34,651 bases of DNA from Bacillus sp. AFS041924 (GCF_002577195.1 NZ_NULG01000123.1:1-34651); one strand, 5' to 3'. Shown: positions 9,240 to 17,702, counted from the stretch's first letter. Numbers and translations: made by a program. Notes: generated by a model from the sequence alone, not told the origin.

Positions 9240-9345
9240 ATGCATGATGTTGATTTCCACTACAGTTTGCTCGCTTTCCATGGGGCGAGACCTGAGCCTC
9301 ATCGGCGCGCCTGCGGGGTCTCAGCCTTCCATTTCAACACTATTA
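9240..9345. repeat. GC-rich Bacillus-type intergenic repeat, partly degenerate
   Basis: This is the only strongly GC-rich stretch in a very AT-rich window. It reads from GTTGATTTCC through TTTGCTCGCTTTCCATGGGG, CGAGACCTGAGCCTC, CGGCGCGCCTGCGGGGTCTC to CCATTTCAAC. The ends are imperfect inverted repeats (GTTGATTTCC...CATTTCAAC region) and the centre folds as GAGAC...GTCTC. I recognise this kind of sequence from intergenic repeats common in Bacillus genomes; exact family membership was not checked. Confidence 0.6.
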
Positions 9346-9366
9346 GCCACCTTATGTAGGTGGCTA
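9344..9366. terminator. Hairpin after rtcB, possible weak terminator
   Basis: The nine-base perfect stem TAGCCACCT/AGGTGGCTA with loop TATGT lies 16 bases past the rtcB stop on its downstream side. It lacks a strong T tract on either strand. Confidence 0.5.
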
Positions 9367-9381
9367 TAGTATTCTATTAAA

Positions 9382-10841
9382 TTAATTTGCTTTGAAATTA
9401 TAAAGTGGTTTAATGACTTTAATTACTTCTATTGCTTCCTTTGTATTTTCAATGATTTCTTTCATTTCCTTATAAGCCATTGGACTTTCATCAAGCGTAC
9501 TTTCTAAAACTGATGTACTCCAAACATCCTTCATCGTTTCTTTAAACTCATCAAGTGAAAGTGTGGCTTTGGCTTTTGAACGACTAAGAATACGACCTGC
9601 ACCATGAGGAGCCGAATAATTCCAATCAGGGTTACCTTTTCCGATTGCGATCAAACTTCCATCTCTCATATTAATTGGGATTAATACTTTCTCACCTTTT
9701 TGAGCAGAAATTGCCCCTTTACGAAGAATCATATGTTCAATATCAATATAATTATGAACAGTCGTAAATTGTTCCACAACGGTTAAATCCATATTCTTCA
9801 CGATTTCATCCATCATTGCCTTACGGTTCCATAAAGCATATTCTTGGGCAATGGCCATATCATGCATATAGCGATCAAACCAAACCCCTTCTAAATAGGC
9901 TAAATCCTTGGGAATATATTCCGACTTAATATCTTTTAATGCAGCTTCAATCTCTTTTTCACGTCCTTCATTCCTTAATTGCTGAATGATCTTTGAACGA
10001 TTTTCTGACTGACTTTTTAATAGCTCATACGCTTTTTTCTGATAAAATTCCGCAACAACCTTACCTAAATTTCGGCTTCCGGAGTGTATGACAAAATAAA
10101 TATTCCCGTCCTCATCTACATTACATTCAATAAAATGATTTCCCCCACCAAGTGACCCTAAGCTTAGCTTTGTTCTATTTTCATTTAACTCTTTAAAACA
10201 ATGAAGCTTAGAAAAATCAATTTTTTTCACGAAAGCATGCTTATTATTACGAATTGAAAAACCAGATGGAACATGTTTACGAATGACCTGGTCTAGCTTT
10301 TGAAAATCAATCTCTTTTTGAGAAATTCTTATTGTTTCCATCCCGCAACCTATATCGTACTTTAACCTCTAATTTCTTAGAGAGTGGACTATACCTTCAC
10401 TACAATCATCGGAGTATGCAGCTCCTAATGTAGGCCCGCCGTGTTAATTATTCCATCTTACATTACATTCTGGAATAATTCTGCACAATCGTCTGCTAAC
10501 AATATGCAAGTCTCTGAACCATTTGACTATGTCACCATAGCCTCTGGCTGCTGATTGCCCTCGACTATATTTTCCGTTAGGGTTTCCAGCAATTGAGCGA
10601 GTTTTTTAACGTTGGAGCCGTTTTAGTTAACCCCAACAAGATTTGGAACAATTTTATCCTGAATCGTCATTGTAGTCCCAATCGTACATCCTTTTCCAGC
10701 ATGTGTATCAGGCATAATTCTGATTTTCGAATTTTTCACGAACTCTTGATTACATAGCTCGATAATTTGCCCAATAGCACCTTGATCAACATTATCTGTA
10801 AATATTTTAGCTTCATTAAATGAACCGTTAACTGTAAGCAT
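9382..10841 (-). CDS. rtcB: RtcB tRNA-splicing/RNA-repair ligase, gene split by a group I intron
   Basis: RtcB joins 2',3'-cyclic phosphate or 3'-phosphate RNA ends to 5'-OH ends using GTP and Mn2+. Exon 1 (10841-10629, 71 codons; AAAGGAGA before the ATG) ends with KIRIMPDTHAGKGCTIGTTM...VPNLVGV. Exon 2 (10356-9382) begins DIGCGMETI, completing the conserved GVDIGCGM metal-binding motif. It continues with SLGGGNHFIEC, VIHSGSRNLG, TTVHNYID, AQKGEKVLIPINMRDGS and APHGAGR, which carries the His that is guanylylated. Joined length is about 395 residues, normal for the family. Unspliced message would make only a 72-residue truncated product (ends GVN-stop) plus a possible internal start at METI. 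No reading frame error was seen inside the exons. Confidence 0.85.
10357..10628 (-). ncRNA. ORF-less group I intron within rtcB
   Basis: The 272-nt insertion shows group I hallmarks on the minus strand. P1 pairs exon end GUUGGGGUU with intron GGCUCCAAC (10619-10611), closing in a U.G pair at the 5' splice site. The core has P-like AATTGCTGGAAACCC (10593-10579), Q-like GCAATCAGCAGCC (10558-10546), R-like GGTTCAGAGACT (10520-10509) and S-like AAGGTATAGTCC (10397-10386); GACU/AGUC forms P7. There is a peripheral ten-base stem at 10480-10471/10455-10446 and a P9 hairpin CTCTAA/TTAGAG (10382-10367). No homing endonuclease is encoded. The 3' end needed for an intact reading frame is ...GTAC, not the usual terminal G. 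Confidence 0.85.
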
Positions 10842-11162
10842 TATGTTCTCCTTTACATTTTTAAAAAATATTGTTTTATTCCTTTTATATTAGACTTTCC
10901 CTCTACATTAAGTAAAACTGTTAACAGTTTTAAACGTAGCACCTCCCTAATTAATTAAGTTTGATAGTATTAGCTTCCCAAGATTGTTCAAACGATTAAT
11001 TGTCAATTGCAACACGATAAAATGAAAATTTCCCCAATATGCATCTTTATTTTGCTGGTATCACCGCAGTAATTTCAAGACGATTTTAGTTAAAAGAACC
11101 GTAAAAGGTAAAAATAAACAAAAAAATTTCCCGATACAACTATTTTTTATATTGGTATACAA
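10842..11162. other. rtcB upstream region with a 20-bp palindrome
   Basis: No convincing gene. It contains a perfect 20-bp palindrome at 10913-10932 (TAAAACTGTTAACAGTTTTA), about 72 bases before the rtcB start. An SD-like GGGAGGTG follows on the far side (minus strand, around 10945) with no properly spaced start codon. A 29-codon GTG frame abuts it and ends 11 bases before rtcB, but I do not call it. The palindrome could be an operator or, in RNA, a leader hairpin. Confidence 0.5.
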
Positions 11163-11192
11163 TTGACATATGGAAATGCACATATCTATTAT
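11152..11192 (+). promoter_or_regulatory. Sigma-A-type promoter with TTGGTATACAA element
   Basis: TTGACA (11163-11168), an 18-base spacer and TATTAT (11187-11192) form a good vegetative promoter. Directly upstream, touching the -35, is TTGGTATACAA (11152-11162). This is identical to an operator half-palindrome found in front of the permease gene at 34398-34408. Confidence 0.55.
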
Positions 11193-11216
11193 TCATATTT
11201 CCGGAATAATACTAAT

Positions 11217-11477
11217 ATGAGAGGTAGTGAGATATTGTTTAAGAAATATAGAACTCTTACCAGTTATTTTGATAGTGGAATGGACATTAAAGTTAAAGAA
11301 GACAATTTAGGTCAAAAAGTGGTAAGCATTAGTACAGCATCACCTAATCGAAAAATTGAAATAATAAAAAAAGACAATTTATTAGAATATACTATTTATG
11401 ATGTCAACAAGGGGACTCAACAATTTGCAATTCCACTTGCTTTACATAATCAAATCATTAATGAATATCTAAATTAA
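11217..11477 (+). CDS. Small hypothetical protein
   Basis: About 86 residues from ATG 11217; a TTG at 11235 with GAGAGGT upstream is an alternative start giving 80 residues. The earlier in-frame TTG at 11163 is rejected because it is the -35 box of the promoter. The sequence (YRTLTSYFDSGMDIKVKEDN...IEIIKKDNLLEYTIYDV...LALHNQIINEYLN) is charged and shows no signal peptide or membrane segment. Not recognised. It is followed by a strong terminator. Confidence 0.5.
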   Translation: MRGSEILFKKYRTLTSYFDSGMDIKVKEDNLGQKVVSISTASPNRKIEIIKKDNLLEYTIYDVNKGTQQFAIPLALHNQIINEYLN

Positions 11478-11533
11478 ATTTAGACATTAAAAATAGAGAT
11501 TCTAAAAATTATCATGACAAATTACAACGTTTT

Positions 11534-11564
11534 AAAAAAGTAGGTTTTGTTGACCTACTTTTTT
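11534..11564. terminator. Bidirectional terminator
   Basis: The perfect 12-base stem AAAAAAGTAGGT/ACCTACTTTTTT lies between the convergent small gene and the GNAT gene, with T runs on both strands. Confidence 0.85.
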
Positions 11565-11584
11565 GTTAGATCTTCAGATTTTGA

Positions 11585-12037
11585 TCAAAAAATCTTTTCT
11601 AAATTTAACGAATAAGAAAGAAATTCCCTATCAACTTGATAGCCATTTTTTTCATACAACGCTTGCGCAGATTTATTATCAATTGCAGTTTGTAAATCAA
11701 GTGCCTTTGCTTTCGTTTCAATTCCAAATTCCTTAGCTGCGTCTAATAACATTTGAGCTACTCCCTTTTTCCTTGCAGCTTCACTTACATAAAGATCATT
11801 TAAAATCCATAACTTCTTCATTGAAACCGAGGAGAATGAAGGATATAATTGTGTAAAACCTATCGATTCCCCTGCTTCTTTCACAATAAAAATAACGGAA
11901 TCTTTGTTATTAATTCTTTCCGTTATAAAATCAACTGCTCCATTTAAATTACTTTCCTGTTTATAAAATACCCTGTACTGATCAAATAAATTTGCTATTT
12001 CTAAAATATGTTTTGAATTTGCACGCACTACTTCCAT
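11585..12037 (-). CDS. GNAT-family N-acetyltransferase
   Basis: A 150-residue GNAT protein: N-terminal VVRANSKHILEIANLFDQYRVFY, then LNDLYVSEAARKKGVAQMLLDAAKEFG carrying the acetyl-CoA pyrophosphate loop (RKKGVAQ). LQTAIDNKSAQALYEKNGYQ is the classic C-terminal GNAT motif. AGAGGTG precedes the ATG. Substrate unknown; family members of this type are usually annotated simply as GNAT. Monocistronic and divergent from the NAD operon. Confidence 0.85.
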   Translation of the reverse strand: MEVVRANSKHILEIANLFDQYRVFYKQESNLNGAVDFITERINNKDSVIFIVKEAGESIGFTQLYPSFSSVSMKKLWILNDLYVSEAARKKGVAQMLLDAAKEFGIETKAKALDLQTAIDNKSAQALYEKNGYQVDREFLSYSLNLEKIF

Positions 12038-12306
12038 ATTTTCACCTCTTCTAACTATGAATGAATCTATTAGTAAGTTCGGTACATTTCAACTAAATTC
12101 CTCTTATCGCATAGAAGGATTCAAAACCTACATTAATGGTAATTTTTATCGTAAAGTAAATAATATGATTAAATGTTCTATTTATTTTCCAAAATTTAGG
12201 TTTTCATATGTATTAACTTATAATAATATTGAAGATGAAAAATTAATTTTATTTATCCTATTTTGTGAAAAAATTAACATACATTAATTCTAGGGGTGAT
12301 TAATAG

Positions 12307-12858
12307 ATGGTTAAAAAGGCACTTATTATTATCGATTATACAAATGACTTTGTAGCAGATGCTGGTTCATTAACATGTGGTAAACCAGCACAGGAAATTG
12401 AAAAAAGTATTCTTCAATTAACAAAAACTTTCATTGAAGATCAAGATTATGTTGTATTTGCTGTAGATGTCCACGACGAGAATGATCCGTTTCATCCCGA
12501 AACAACATTATTTCCACCTCATAATATTAGACATACAAAAGGAAGAGATTTATATGGTGGCTTAATGGATTTATACAATTCATCAAAAGGTAAAACAACT
12601 ATTCAATGGATTGATAAGACTCGTTATTCCGCATTTGCAGGAACTGACCTTGAGATGAAGCTAAATGAAAGAGGAATTAATGAAGTTCATTTAATTGGGG
12701 TTTGTACTGATATTTGTGTATTACATACAGCAGTCGATGCTTATAATAAGGGGTATAAAATAGTCGTTCACGAGCAGGCTGTTGCAAGCTTTAATGCAGC
12801 TGGTCATGAATGGGCATTAAGTCATTTTAAAAATACTTTAGGGGCGGAAATAAGATGA
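12307..12858 (+). CDS. pncA: Nicotinamidase (isochorismatase-fold cysteine hydrolase)
   Basis: A 183-residue protein that deamidates nicotinamide to nicotinate. The catalytic triad is visible as Asp10 (IIIDYTNDF), Lys104 (DKTRYSAF) and Cys137 (GVCTDICVLHTA). Metal-binding residues are suggested by D54-V-H56 and nearby His. Similar to B. subtilis YueJ. The ATG follows GGGGTG. Its stop overlaps the pncB start as ATGA, so the two are translationally coupled. First gene of a four-gene NAD salvage operon. Confidence 0.9.
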   Translation: MVKKALIIIDYTNDFVADAGSLTCGKPAQEIEKSILQLTKTFIEDQDYVVFAVDVHDENDPFHPETTLFPPHNIRHTKGRDLYGGLMDLYNSSKGKTTIQWIDKTRYSAFAGTDLEMKLNERGINEVHLIGVCTDICVLHTAVDAYNKGYKIVVHEQAVASFNAAGHEWALSHFKNTLGAEIR

Positions 12859-14324
12859 ATTACAACTTTCACGATGATAGCCTTGCACTTCATACAGACC
12901 TTTATCAAATTAATATGGCAGAAACATATTGGGGAGACAATATTCACAATAAAAATGCTGTTTTTGAACTTTACTTTCGAAAACTCCCATTCGGGAATGG
13001 ATATGCGATATTTGCAGGTTTAGAAAAAATAATTAGTTATCTTCAAAACTTTAAATTTAGCAGTACAGATCTTGAATATTTAAAAGAAGAACTTGGATAT
13101 AAAGATGAATTTATTCAATATTTGTCTGGTGTAAAATTCACAGGTTCCATTAGAGCAATTCAAGAAGGTGAATTAGTATTTGGAAATGAACCAATTTTAA
13201 GAATTGAGGCCCCTTTATTAGAGGCTCAATTAATTGAAACTGCCTTATTAAACATCGTTAATTACCAGACTTTAATTGCTACAAAGGCGTCACGTATTAA
13301 ACATATCGTCGGTAATGATACCCTTATGGAGTTTGGTACTAGACGTGCTCAAGAATTTGATGCAGCAATTTGGGGAGCAAGAGCTGCTTTTATTGGTGGA
13401 TTTCATGCGACTAGTAATGTTCGTGCTGGTAAGTTATTTAATATTCCTGTTTCAGGTACCCATGCTCATGCGCTCGTGCAAGCTTATCGAGATGAATACA
13501 TAGCTTTCAAAAAATATGCAGATCGTCATTACAACTGTACATTTTTAGTAGATACGTACGATACTCTTAAAAGTGGAGTCCCTAATGCGATTAAGGTTGC
13601 TAAAGAGCTAGGTGATAAAATTAACTTTGCAGCAATCCGGTTAGATAGTGGTGATTTAGCTTATTTATCAAAAGAAGCTAGAAAAATGCTCGATGAAGCT
13701 GGCTTCGTAAATACGAAAATTGTTGCTTCGAATGATTTAGATGAATATACAATTTTAAATTTAAAATCACAAGGAGCAAAAATCGATTCTTGGGGTATCG
13801 GAACAAAGCTTATTACTGCATATGATCAACCGGCTCTTGGAGCAGTTTATAAATTAGTAAGTATTGAAGATGAAAACGGTAAGATGATTGATACAATAAA
13901 AATTTCTCAAAATCCCGAAAAAGTAACAACACCTGGGCTAAAGAAATTGTACCGAATTATTAATACGGTTAACCATCACGCAGAGGCTGATTATATTGCC
14001 CTTGAAGATGAAGATCCAGCATCAGAGGAAAAAATAAAGTTATTCCATCCAGTTCATCCTTACATCAGTAAGTTTGTTACTAATTTTGAAGCTAGAGAGC
14101 TTCATCATCAAATTTTTACAAAAGGCGAATTAGTATATAAAATGCCTGCGATTAATGACATTCAAGCGTTTGCTGAAAACAATTTAAGTGTACTATGGGA
14201 AGAATATAAGCGTGCATTAAACCCAGAAGAGTATCCAGTAGACTTAAGTCAAAAATGTTGGGATAACAAGATGGAAAAAATAGCTGAAGCTAGAAAGAAA
14301 ACAGAGGAAATGAAAAATGGCTAA
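12855..14324 (+). CDS. pncB: Nicotinate phosphoribosyltransferase
   Basis: A 489-residue enzyme that converts nicotinate plus PRPP (with ATP) to nicotinate mononucleotide. Evidence: the N-terminal LHTDLYQINMAETYW, FELYFRKLPFGNGYAIFAGLE, MEFGTRRAQEFDAA and IGGFHATSNVRAGKLF, with the phosphorylated-His region GTHAHALVQAY at about 201-211. FAAIRLDSGDLAYLSKEAR and IVASNDLDEY are phosphoribosyl-binding segments. Similar to B. subtilis YueK. It overlaps pncA by 4 bases and nadD by 8 bases. Confidence 0.93.
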   Translation: MNYNFHDDSLALHTDLYQINMAETYWGDNIHNKNAVFELYFRKLPFGNGYAIFAGLEKIISYLQNFKFSSTDLEYLKEELGYKDEFIQYLSGVKFTGSIRAIQEGELVFGNEPILRIEAPLLEAQLIETALLNIVNYQTLIATKASRIKHIVGNDTLMEFGTRRAQEFDAAIWGARAAFIGGFHATSNVRAGKLFNIPVSGTHAHALVQAYRDEYIAFKKYADRHYNCTFLVDTYDTLKSGVPNAIKVAKELGDKINFAAIRLDSGDLAYLSKEARKMLDEAGFVNTKIVASNDLDEYTILNLKSQGAKIDSWGIGTKLITAYDQPALGAVYKLVSIEDENGKMIDTIKISQNPEKVTTPGLKKLYRIINTVNHHAEADYIALEDEDPASEEKIKLFHPVHPYISKFVTNFEARELHHQIFTKGELVYKMPAINDIQAFAENNLSVLWEEYKRALNPEEYPVDLSQKCWDNKMEKIAEARKKTEEMKNG

Positions 14325-14946
14325 AATTGGGATTTACGGCAGTTCGTTTGATCCGATCACAAATGTTCACTTATGGACTGCGAGTACGATTGCTCATCGT
14401 TGTCAATTGGACAAAGTAATATTTTTACCTTGCTCTTCAAAAAGAAGAGATAAACAATTACATAATACTGATGAACATCGCTGGAATATGTTAAATCTAG
14501 CAATTCAAAATAACACAAAATTTATTGCAGACGATTATGAAATGAACAAAGAGGCTTGGGAAGTTTTTACTTACTATACAATGAATCATTTTAAAGCAAA
14601 GTATAGTGAAGACGAAGTTTATTTCATAATGGGGGCTGACCTACTAGAAGATATTGCAGAAGGAAAATGGAAATATGGGGATCAATTAGTTTCTGAAAAT
14701 AAATTCATTGTCATGGCACGTGATGGAATTGATATGTTAAAAACCATCTCTCGTTCTCCTCTATTAAGAAATAATGATAATGGATCTAGGTTTCATTTAA
14801 TTGATAAAGGATTAGCCATGGAAATTAGTTCAACTTATATCCGTGAAGAGTTTGCTAAAGGCGGCGAGCCAAGATATTTATTACCTGAGGAATGCTATGC
14901 GTATATTAAAAAATACAATCTGTATCAAAAGGAGAATGAAGATTGA
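14317..14946 (+). CDS. nadD: Nicotinate-nucleotide adenylyltransferase (NadD-type), divergent
   Basis: A 209-residue nucleotidyltransferase of the NadD/CoaD superfamily that would adenylate NaMN to NaAD. The usual GGTFDPxHxGH is changed to [11 protein letters not shown] (8-18), so the first His is replaced by Thr while the second His is kept. The C-terminal ISSTYIRE (170-177) is canonical, and [14 protein letters not shown] matches the family. Its start lies inside pncB. The altered motif and operon setting suggest a salvage-dedicated paralogue, with a standard NadD probably elsewhere; this is inference. Confidence 0.85.
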   Translation: MAKIGIYGSSFDPITNVHLWTASTIAHRCQLDKVIFLPCSSKRRDKQLHNTDEHRWNMLNLAIQNNTKFIADDYEMNKEAWEVFTYYTMNHFKAKYSEDEVYFIMGADLLEDIAEGKWKYGDQLVSENKFIVMARDGIDMLKTISRSPLLRNNDNGSRFHLIDKGLAMEISSTYIREEFAKGGEPRYLLPEECYAYIKKYNLYQKENED

Positions 14947-15764
14947 ACAATTTACAAAAAGAAATAGTTGAAGAAATGAAAGTAAAGCCTGTGATCGATC
15001 CTAAAGAAGAAATCAGAATTAGCGTCGATTTCTTAAAAAACTATCTAAAAAAACATCCGTTTTTAAATGGTTTTGTTTTAGGCATCTCAGGTGGTCAAGA
15101 CTCAACCTTAACTGGTAAACTTGCACAAATCGCAATTGATGAATTAAATAGTGAGCAATCTGAAAAAAATTATGTATTTATTGCAATTCGTCTACCTTAT
15201 GGTGTACAAATGGACGAAGAGGACTGCCAAGAAGCATTAAAGTTTATCCAACCAACGAAAACCTTCACTGTAAATATTAAAGCTGCAGTAGATGCTAGTG
15301 TTAAAACATTAAAAGATATTGGCATTGAACTGACTGATTTTGCAAAAGGAAATGAAAAAGCTCGTGAAAGAATGAAGGCTCAATATAGTATAGCTGCAAT
15401 GAATGGCTGCGTTGTATTAGGAACTGATCATTCGGCTGAAGCAATTACAGGTTTTTACACTAAATATGGCGATGGTGGATCTGACCTTTGTCCGATTTTC
15501 CGTTTAAATAAACGTCAAGGAAAAATGCTATTAAAAGAATTAAATTGTCCTGCTAAGCTATATGAAAAAGTTCCGACTGCTGACCTTGAGGAAGATCGTC
15601 CACAATTAGCAGATGAAGTCGCTCTTGGGGTTACATACGAAGATATTGATGACTATTTAGAAGGTAAAGAAATTAATGGTGAATCTCAAGCAAAAATCGA
15701 ATCATGGTTTAATAAATCTAGACATAAGAGACAAATGCCTTACACTGTTTTTGATAAATTTTAA
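14943..15764 (+). CDS. nadE: NH3-dependent NAD+ synthetase
   Basis: A 273-residue enzyme that amidates NaAD to NAD+ with ammonia and ATP. It has the PP-loop SGGQDS (49-54), [53 protein letters not shown] and KRQGKMLL, then a C-terminal [15 protein letters not shown], all standard. Length equals the family norm, and no glutaminase domain is present. It starts at TTG, overlapping the nadD stop as TTGA, with AAAGGAG upstream. Last gene of the operon. Confidence 0.95.
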   Translation: MNNLQKEIVEEMKVKPVIDPKEEIRISVDFLKNYLKKHPFLNGFVLGISGGQDSTLTGKLAQIAIDELNSEQSEKNYVFIAIRLPYGVQMDEEDCQEALKFIQPTKTFTVNIKAAVDASVKTLKDIGIELTDFAKGNEKARERMKAQYSIAAMNGCVVLGTDHSAEAITGFYTKYGDGGSDLCPIFRLNKRQGKMLLKELNCPAKLYEKVPTADLEEDRPQLADEVALGVTYEDIDDYLEGKEINGESQAKIESWFNKSRHKRQMPYTVFDKF

Positions 15765-15769
15765 GATAA

Positions 15770-15797
15770 AGTCGCCAATTTTTGGTGGCTTTTTTTC
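15770..15797 (+). terminator. Terminator of the NAD salvage operon
   Basis: The stem AGTCGCCA/TGGTGGCT (two G.T pairs) with a T loop is followed by seven T, shortly after the nadE stop. Confidence 0.8.
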
Positions 15798-15873
15798 GTA
15801 AAAGTTTATTAATTGGATATGAAAATAAAAAATTGGACAACGTAATAATACAGTTTTTAAGAAAGGAATGTTC

Positions 15874-16020
15874 ATGATTATGTGGATTTTATTTTTCATT
15901 CTTTTAATCTTATGGGTATTAGGATATTTTACTTTCCATATCGCAGGCGGATTAATTCATATTGTATTAATTATTGCAATTATAGTCTTTATCGTTAACT
16001 TATTTAGACGCAAAAAGTAG
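15874..16020 (+). CDS. lmo0937-family small membrane protein
   Basis: A 48-residue protein, almost wholly hydrophobic, with two membrane segments (about 3-18 and 25-43) separated by FTFHIAGGLIH and ended by FRRKK. The GGLIH motif and length match the small lmo0937-type membrane proteins found across Bacillales. GAAAGGA lies a few bases before the ATG, and a terminator follows. Function unknown in the family. Confidence 0.8.
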   Translation: MIMWILFFILLILWVLGYFTFHIAGGLIHIVLIIAIIVFIVNLFRRKK

Positions 16021-16036
16021 CCATATTAAATAGCAA

Positions 16037-16066
16037 AGAGAGCTCGATTTTTTCGAGCTCTTTTTG
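16037..16066 (+). terminator. Terminator of the small membrane protein gene
   Basis: The stem AGAGAGCTCGA/TCGAGCTCTTT with a five-T loop is followed by TTTTG. Confidence 0.85.
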
Positions 16067-16173
16067 TTTTGTTTTTTATATAAACCGCACTTAAGTATAC
16101 GAAAGTCTCTTCTATATTCTTCTATTTTTGAATAAACTTCTATGAATATCATAATTAATAGAGGAGCGAAAAT

Positions 16174-17685
16174 ATGAAAGTTGTAAGTATGGAGCCCCCT
16201 ATATCAATGGAACAAATGCTTCAAACCATTCGTACAGGACTACCAAAAACATTGGAACCTAAACATATAATCATTGTTGGTGCAGGTATTTCTGGCTTAG
16301 TGGCTGCTTCTCTTTTAAAGGCAGCAGGGCATGCAGTAACGATTCTCGAAGGAAATAACCGAATTGGTGGTCGAATTTATACAAATCGATCTTTTTACGC
16401 AAATCAGTATATGGAAAATGGTGCGATGAGAATACCTTCAATTCATTTACTTGTACTAGAATATATAAAGAAATTTAACCTTACTCTTGAAGAATTCATT
16501 AATAGCACACCAGAAGATATTATTTATGTTAATAACGTAAGAACACTTCAAAAGCTATATGAAGAAAATCCCAACATTCTAAACTTCCCAACTTCACCAT
16601 CTGAAAAAGGTAAAACCGCAGAATATTTGGCTCAATACGCAATGCAGCCTGTAACTGACTTTATAAAAAAGAATCCAAAAAAGAATTGGGAAATCGTTAT
16701 TAAATTACTTGATCGTTACTCGATGGAATATTATTTGAAATACAATCCATATGGAAGAACATTATCAGTTGGTGCAATTGATATGATCAAGGTTATGCTT
16801 GGTATGGAAGGCTTTCCGGAACTTTCATTCACCGCCCTACTTCGAGAAGTAATGATTTTATTTACTCCAGGGCTTAAGTTTTATGAAATCAAAGGTGGAA
16901 ATGATCGTTTACCATATTCCTTCCTTCCTGAATTACAAGACAATCTTTATTACAATCAGAAAATGAAAAAGATTGAACAACACGACTCATATGTAACAAT
17001 TCATACTGAAGACACACAAACCTCGCAACAATATACCGTCACTGGAGACTTAGCCATCATTACGATCCCATTTTCATTACTAAATTTCGTTGAGGTAATT
17101 CCACGCGATTTATTTTCTTACAATAAATATAAAGCAATTCGACAATTACATTATGTACCCTCGACTAAAATCGGATTACAATTTAGAACTAGATTTTGGG
17201 AGAAAGAAGGGAATATTGGAGGGAAAATGATTTCTGATTTACCGGTTCGTTATTCCTATTTCCCAAGTCAATCCGTCGGCTCAGAAGGTCCAGGTGTCAT
17301 ATTAGCAAGCTATACATGGGAAGACAACGCATCAATTTGGGATAGCTTAACTGAAAAAGAACAAATAGAGAATGCGCTAGAAAATTTATCCAAAATCTAT
17401 GGAAAAGAAATATATAATGAATATGTTACTGGTAATACATTTAGTTGGTCAGAAAATCCATTTTCAGGTGGTGCTTTTGCCATTTTCAAACCAGATCAGC
17501 AAACTGAAATTGCCCCTTATATATCAACTCCAGAAGGAAGAATTCACTTCGCTGGAGATCACACTTCTACCGCTCCAGGTTGGATTCAAGGTGCAATCGA
17601 ATCCGGAATAAGAGTAGCCTATGAGGTTAACGATCTGCCTAAATCGGAAGCAAATAAGAATATCGAAACGACTGAACAAGGATAA
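16174..17685 (+). CDS. Flavin-containing amine oxidoreductase (L-amino-acid oxidase / MAO-like)
   Basis: A 503-residue FAD enzyme. IIIVGAGISGLVAASLLKAAGH (about 32-53) is the ADP-binding fold; EGNNRIGGRIYTNR is the GG/RxGGR motif; ENGAMRIP, and FAGDHTSTAPGWIQGAIESG near the C terminus, are the second FAD contact. This matches the amino-oxidase family containing snake/bacterial L-amino-acid oxidases and B. subtilis YobN. No signal peptide, so it is probably cytosolic. GAGGAG precedes the ATG. The natural substrate (amino acid or amine) is not evident. A 21-nt repeat array begins just after the stop. Confidence 0.88.
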   Translation: MKVVSMEPPISMEQMLQTIRTGLPKTLEPKHIIIVGAGISGLVAASLLKAAGHAVTILEGNNRIGGRIYTNRSFYANQYMENGAMRIPSIHLLVLEYIKKFNLTLEEFINSTPEDIIYVNNVRTLQKLYEENPNILNFPTSPSEKGKTAEYLAQYAMQPVTDFIKKNPKKNWEIVIKLLDRYSMEYYLKYNPYGRTLSVGAIDMIKVMLGMEGFPELSFTALLREVMILFTPGLKFYEIKGGNDRLPYSFLPELQDNLYYNQKMKKIEQHDSYVTIHTEDTQTSQQYTVTGDLAIITIPFSLLNFVEVIPRDLFSYNKYKAIRQLHYVPSTKIGLQFRTRFWEKEGNIGGKMISDLPVRYSYFPSQSVGSEGPGVILASYTWEDNASIWDSLTEKEQIENALENLSKIYGKEIYNEYVTGNTFSWSENPFSGGAFAIFKPDQQTEIAPYISTPEGRIHFAGDHTSTAPGWIQGAIESGIRVAYEVNDLPKSEANKNIETTEQG

Positions 17686-17702
17686 AGTAGTGAGTTGTGA
17701 AC

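Noticed and set aside
10342-10628. Intein or simple frameshift in rtcB
   Set aside because: The insert has stop codons in all relevant frames and shows RNA structure of group I type, not a protein splicing domain; the two exons are intact.
11163-11216. TTG start at 11163 for the small gene
   Set aside because: That TTG is part of the -35 box TTGACA; no ribosome site is upstream.
12057-12287. 76-residue reading frame upstream of pncA
   Set aside because: No ribosome site, unusual composition, no family resemblance; treated as chance frame in the divergent promoter region.
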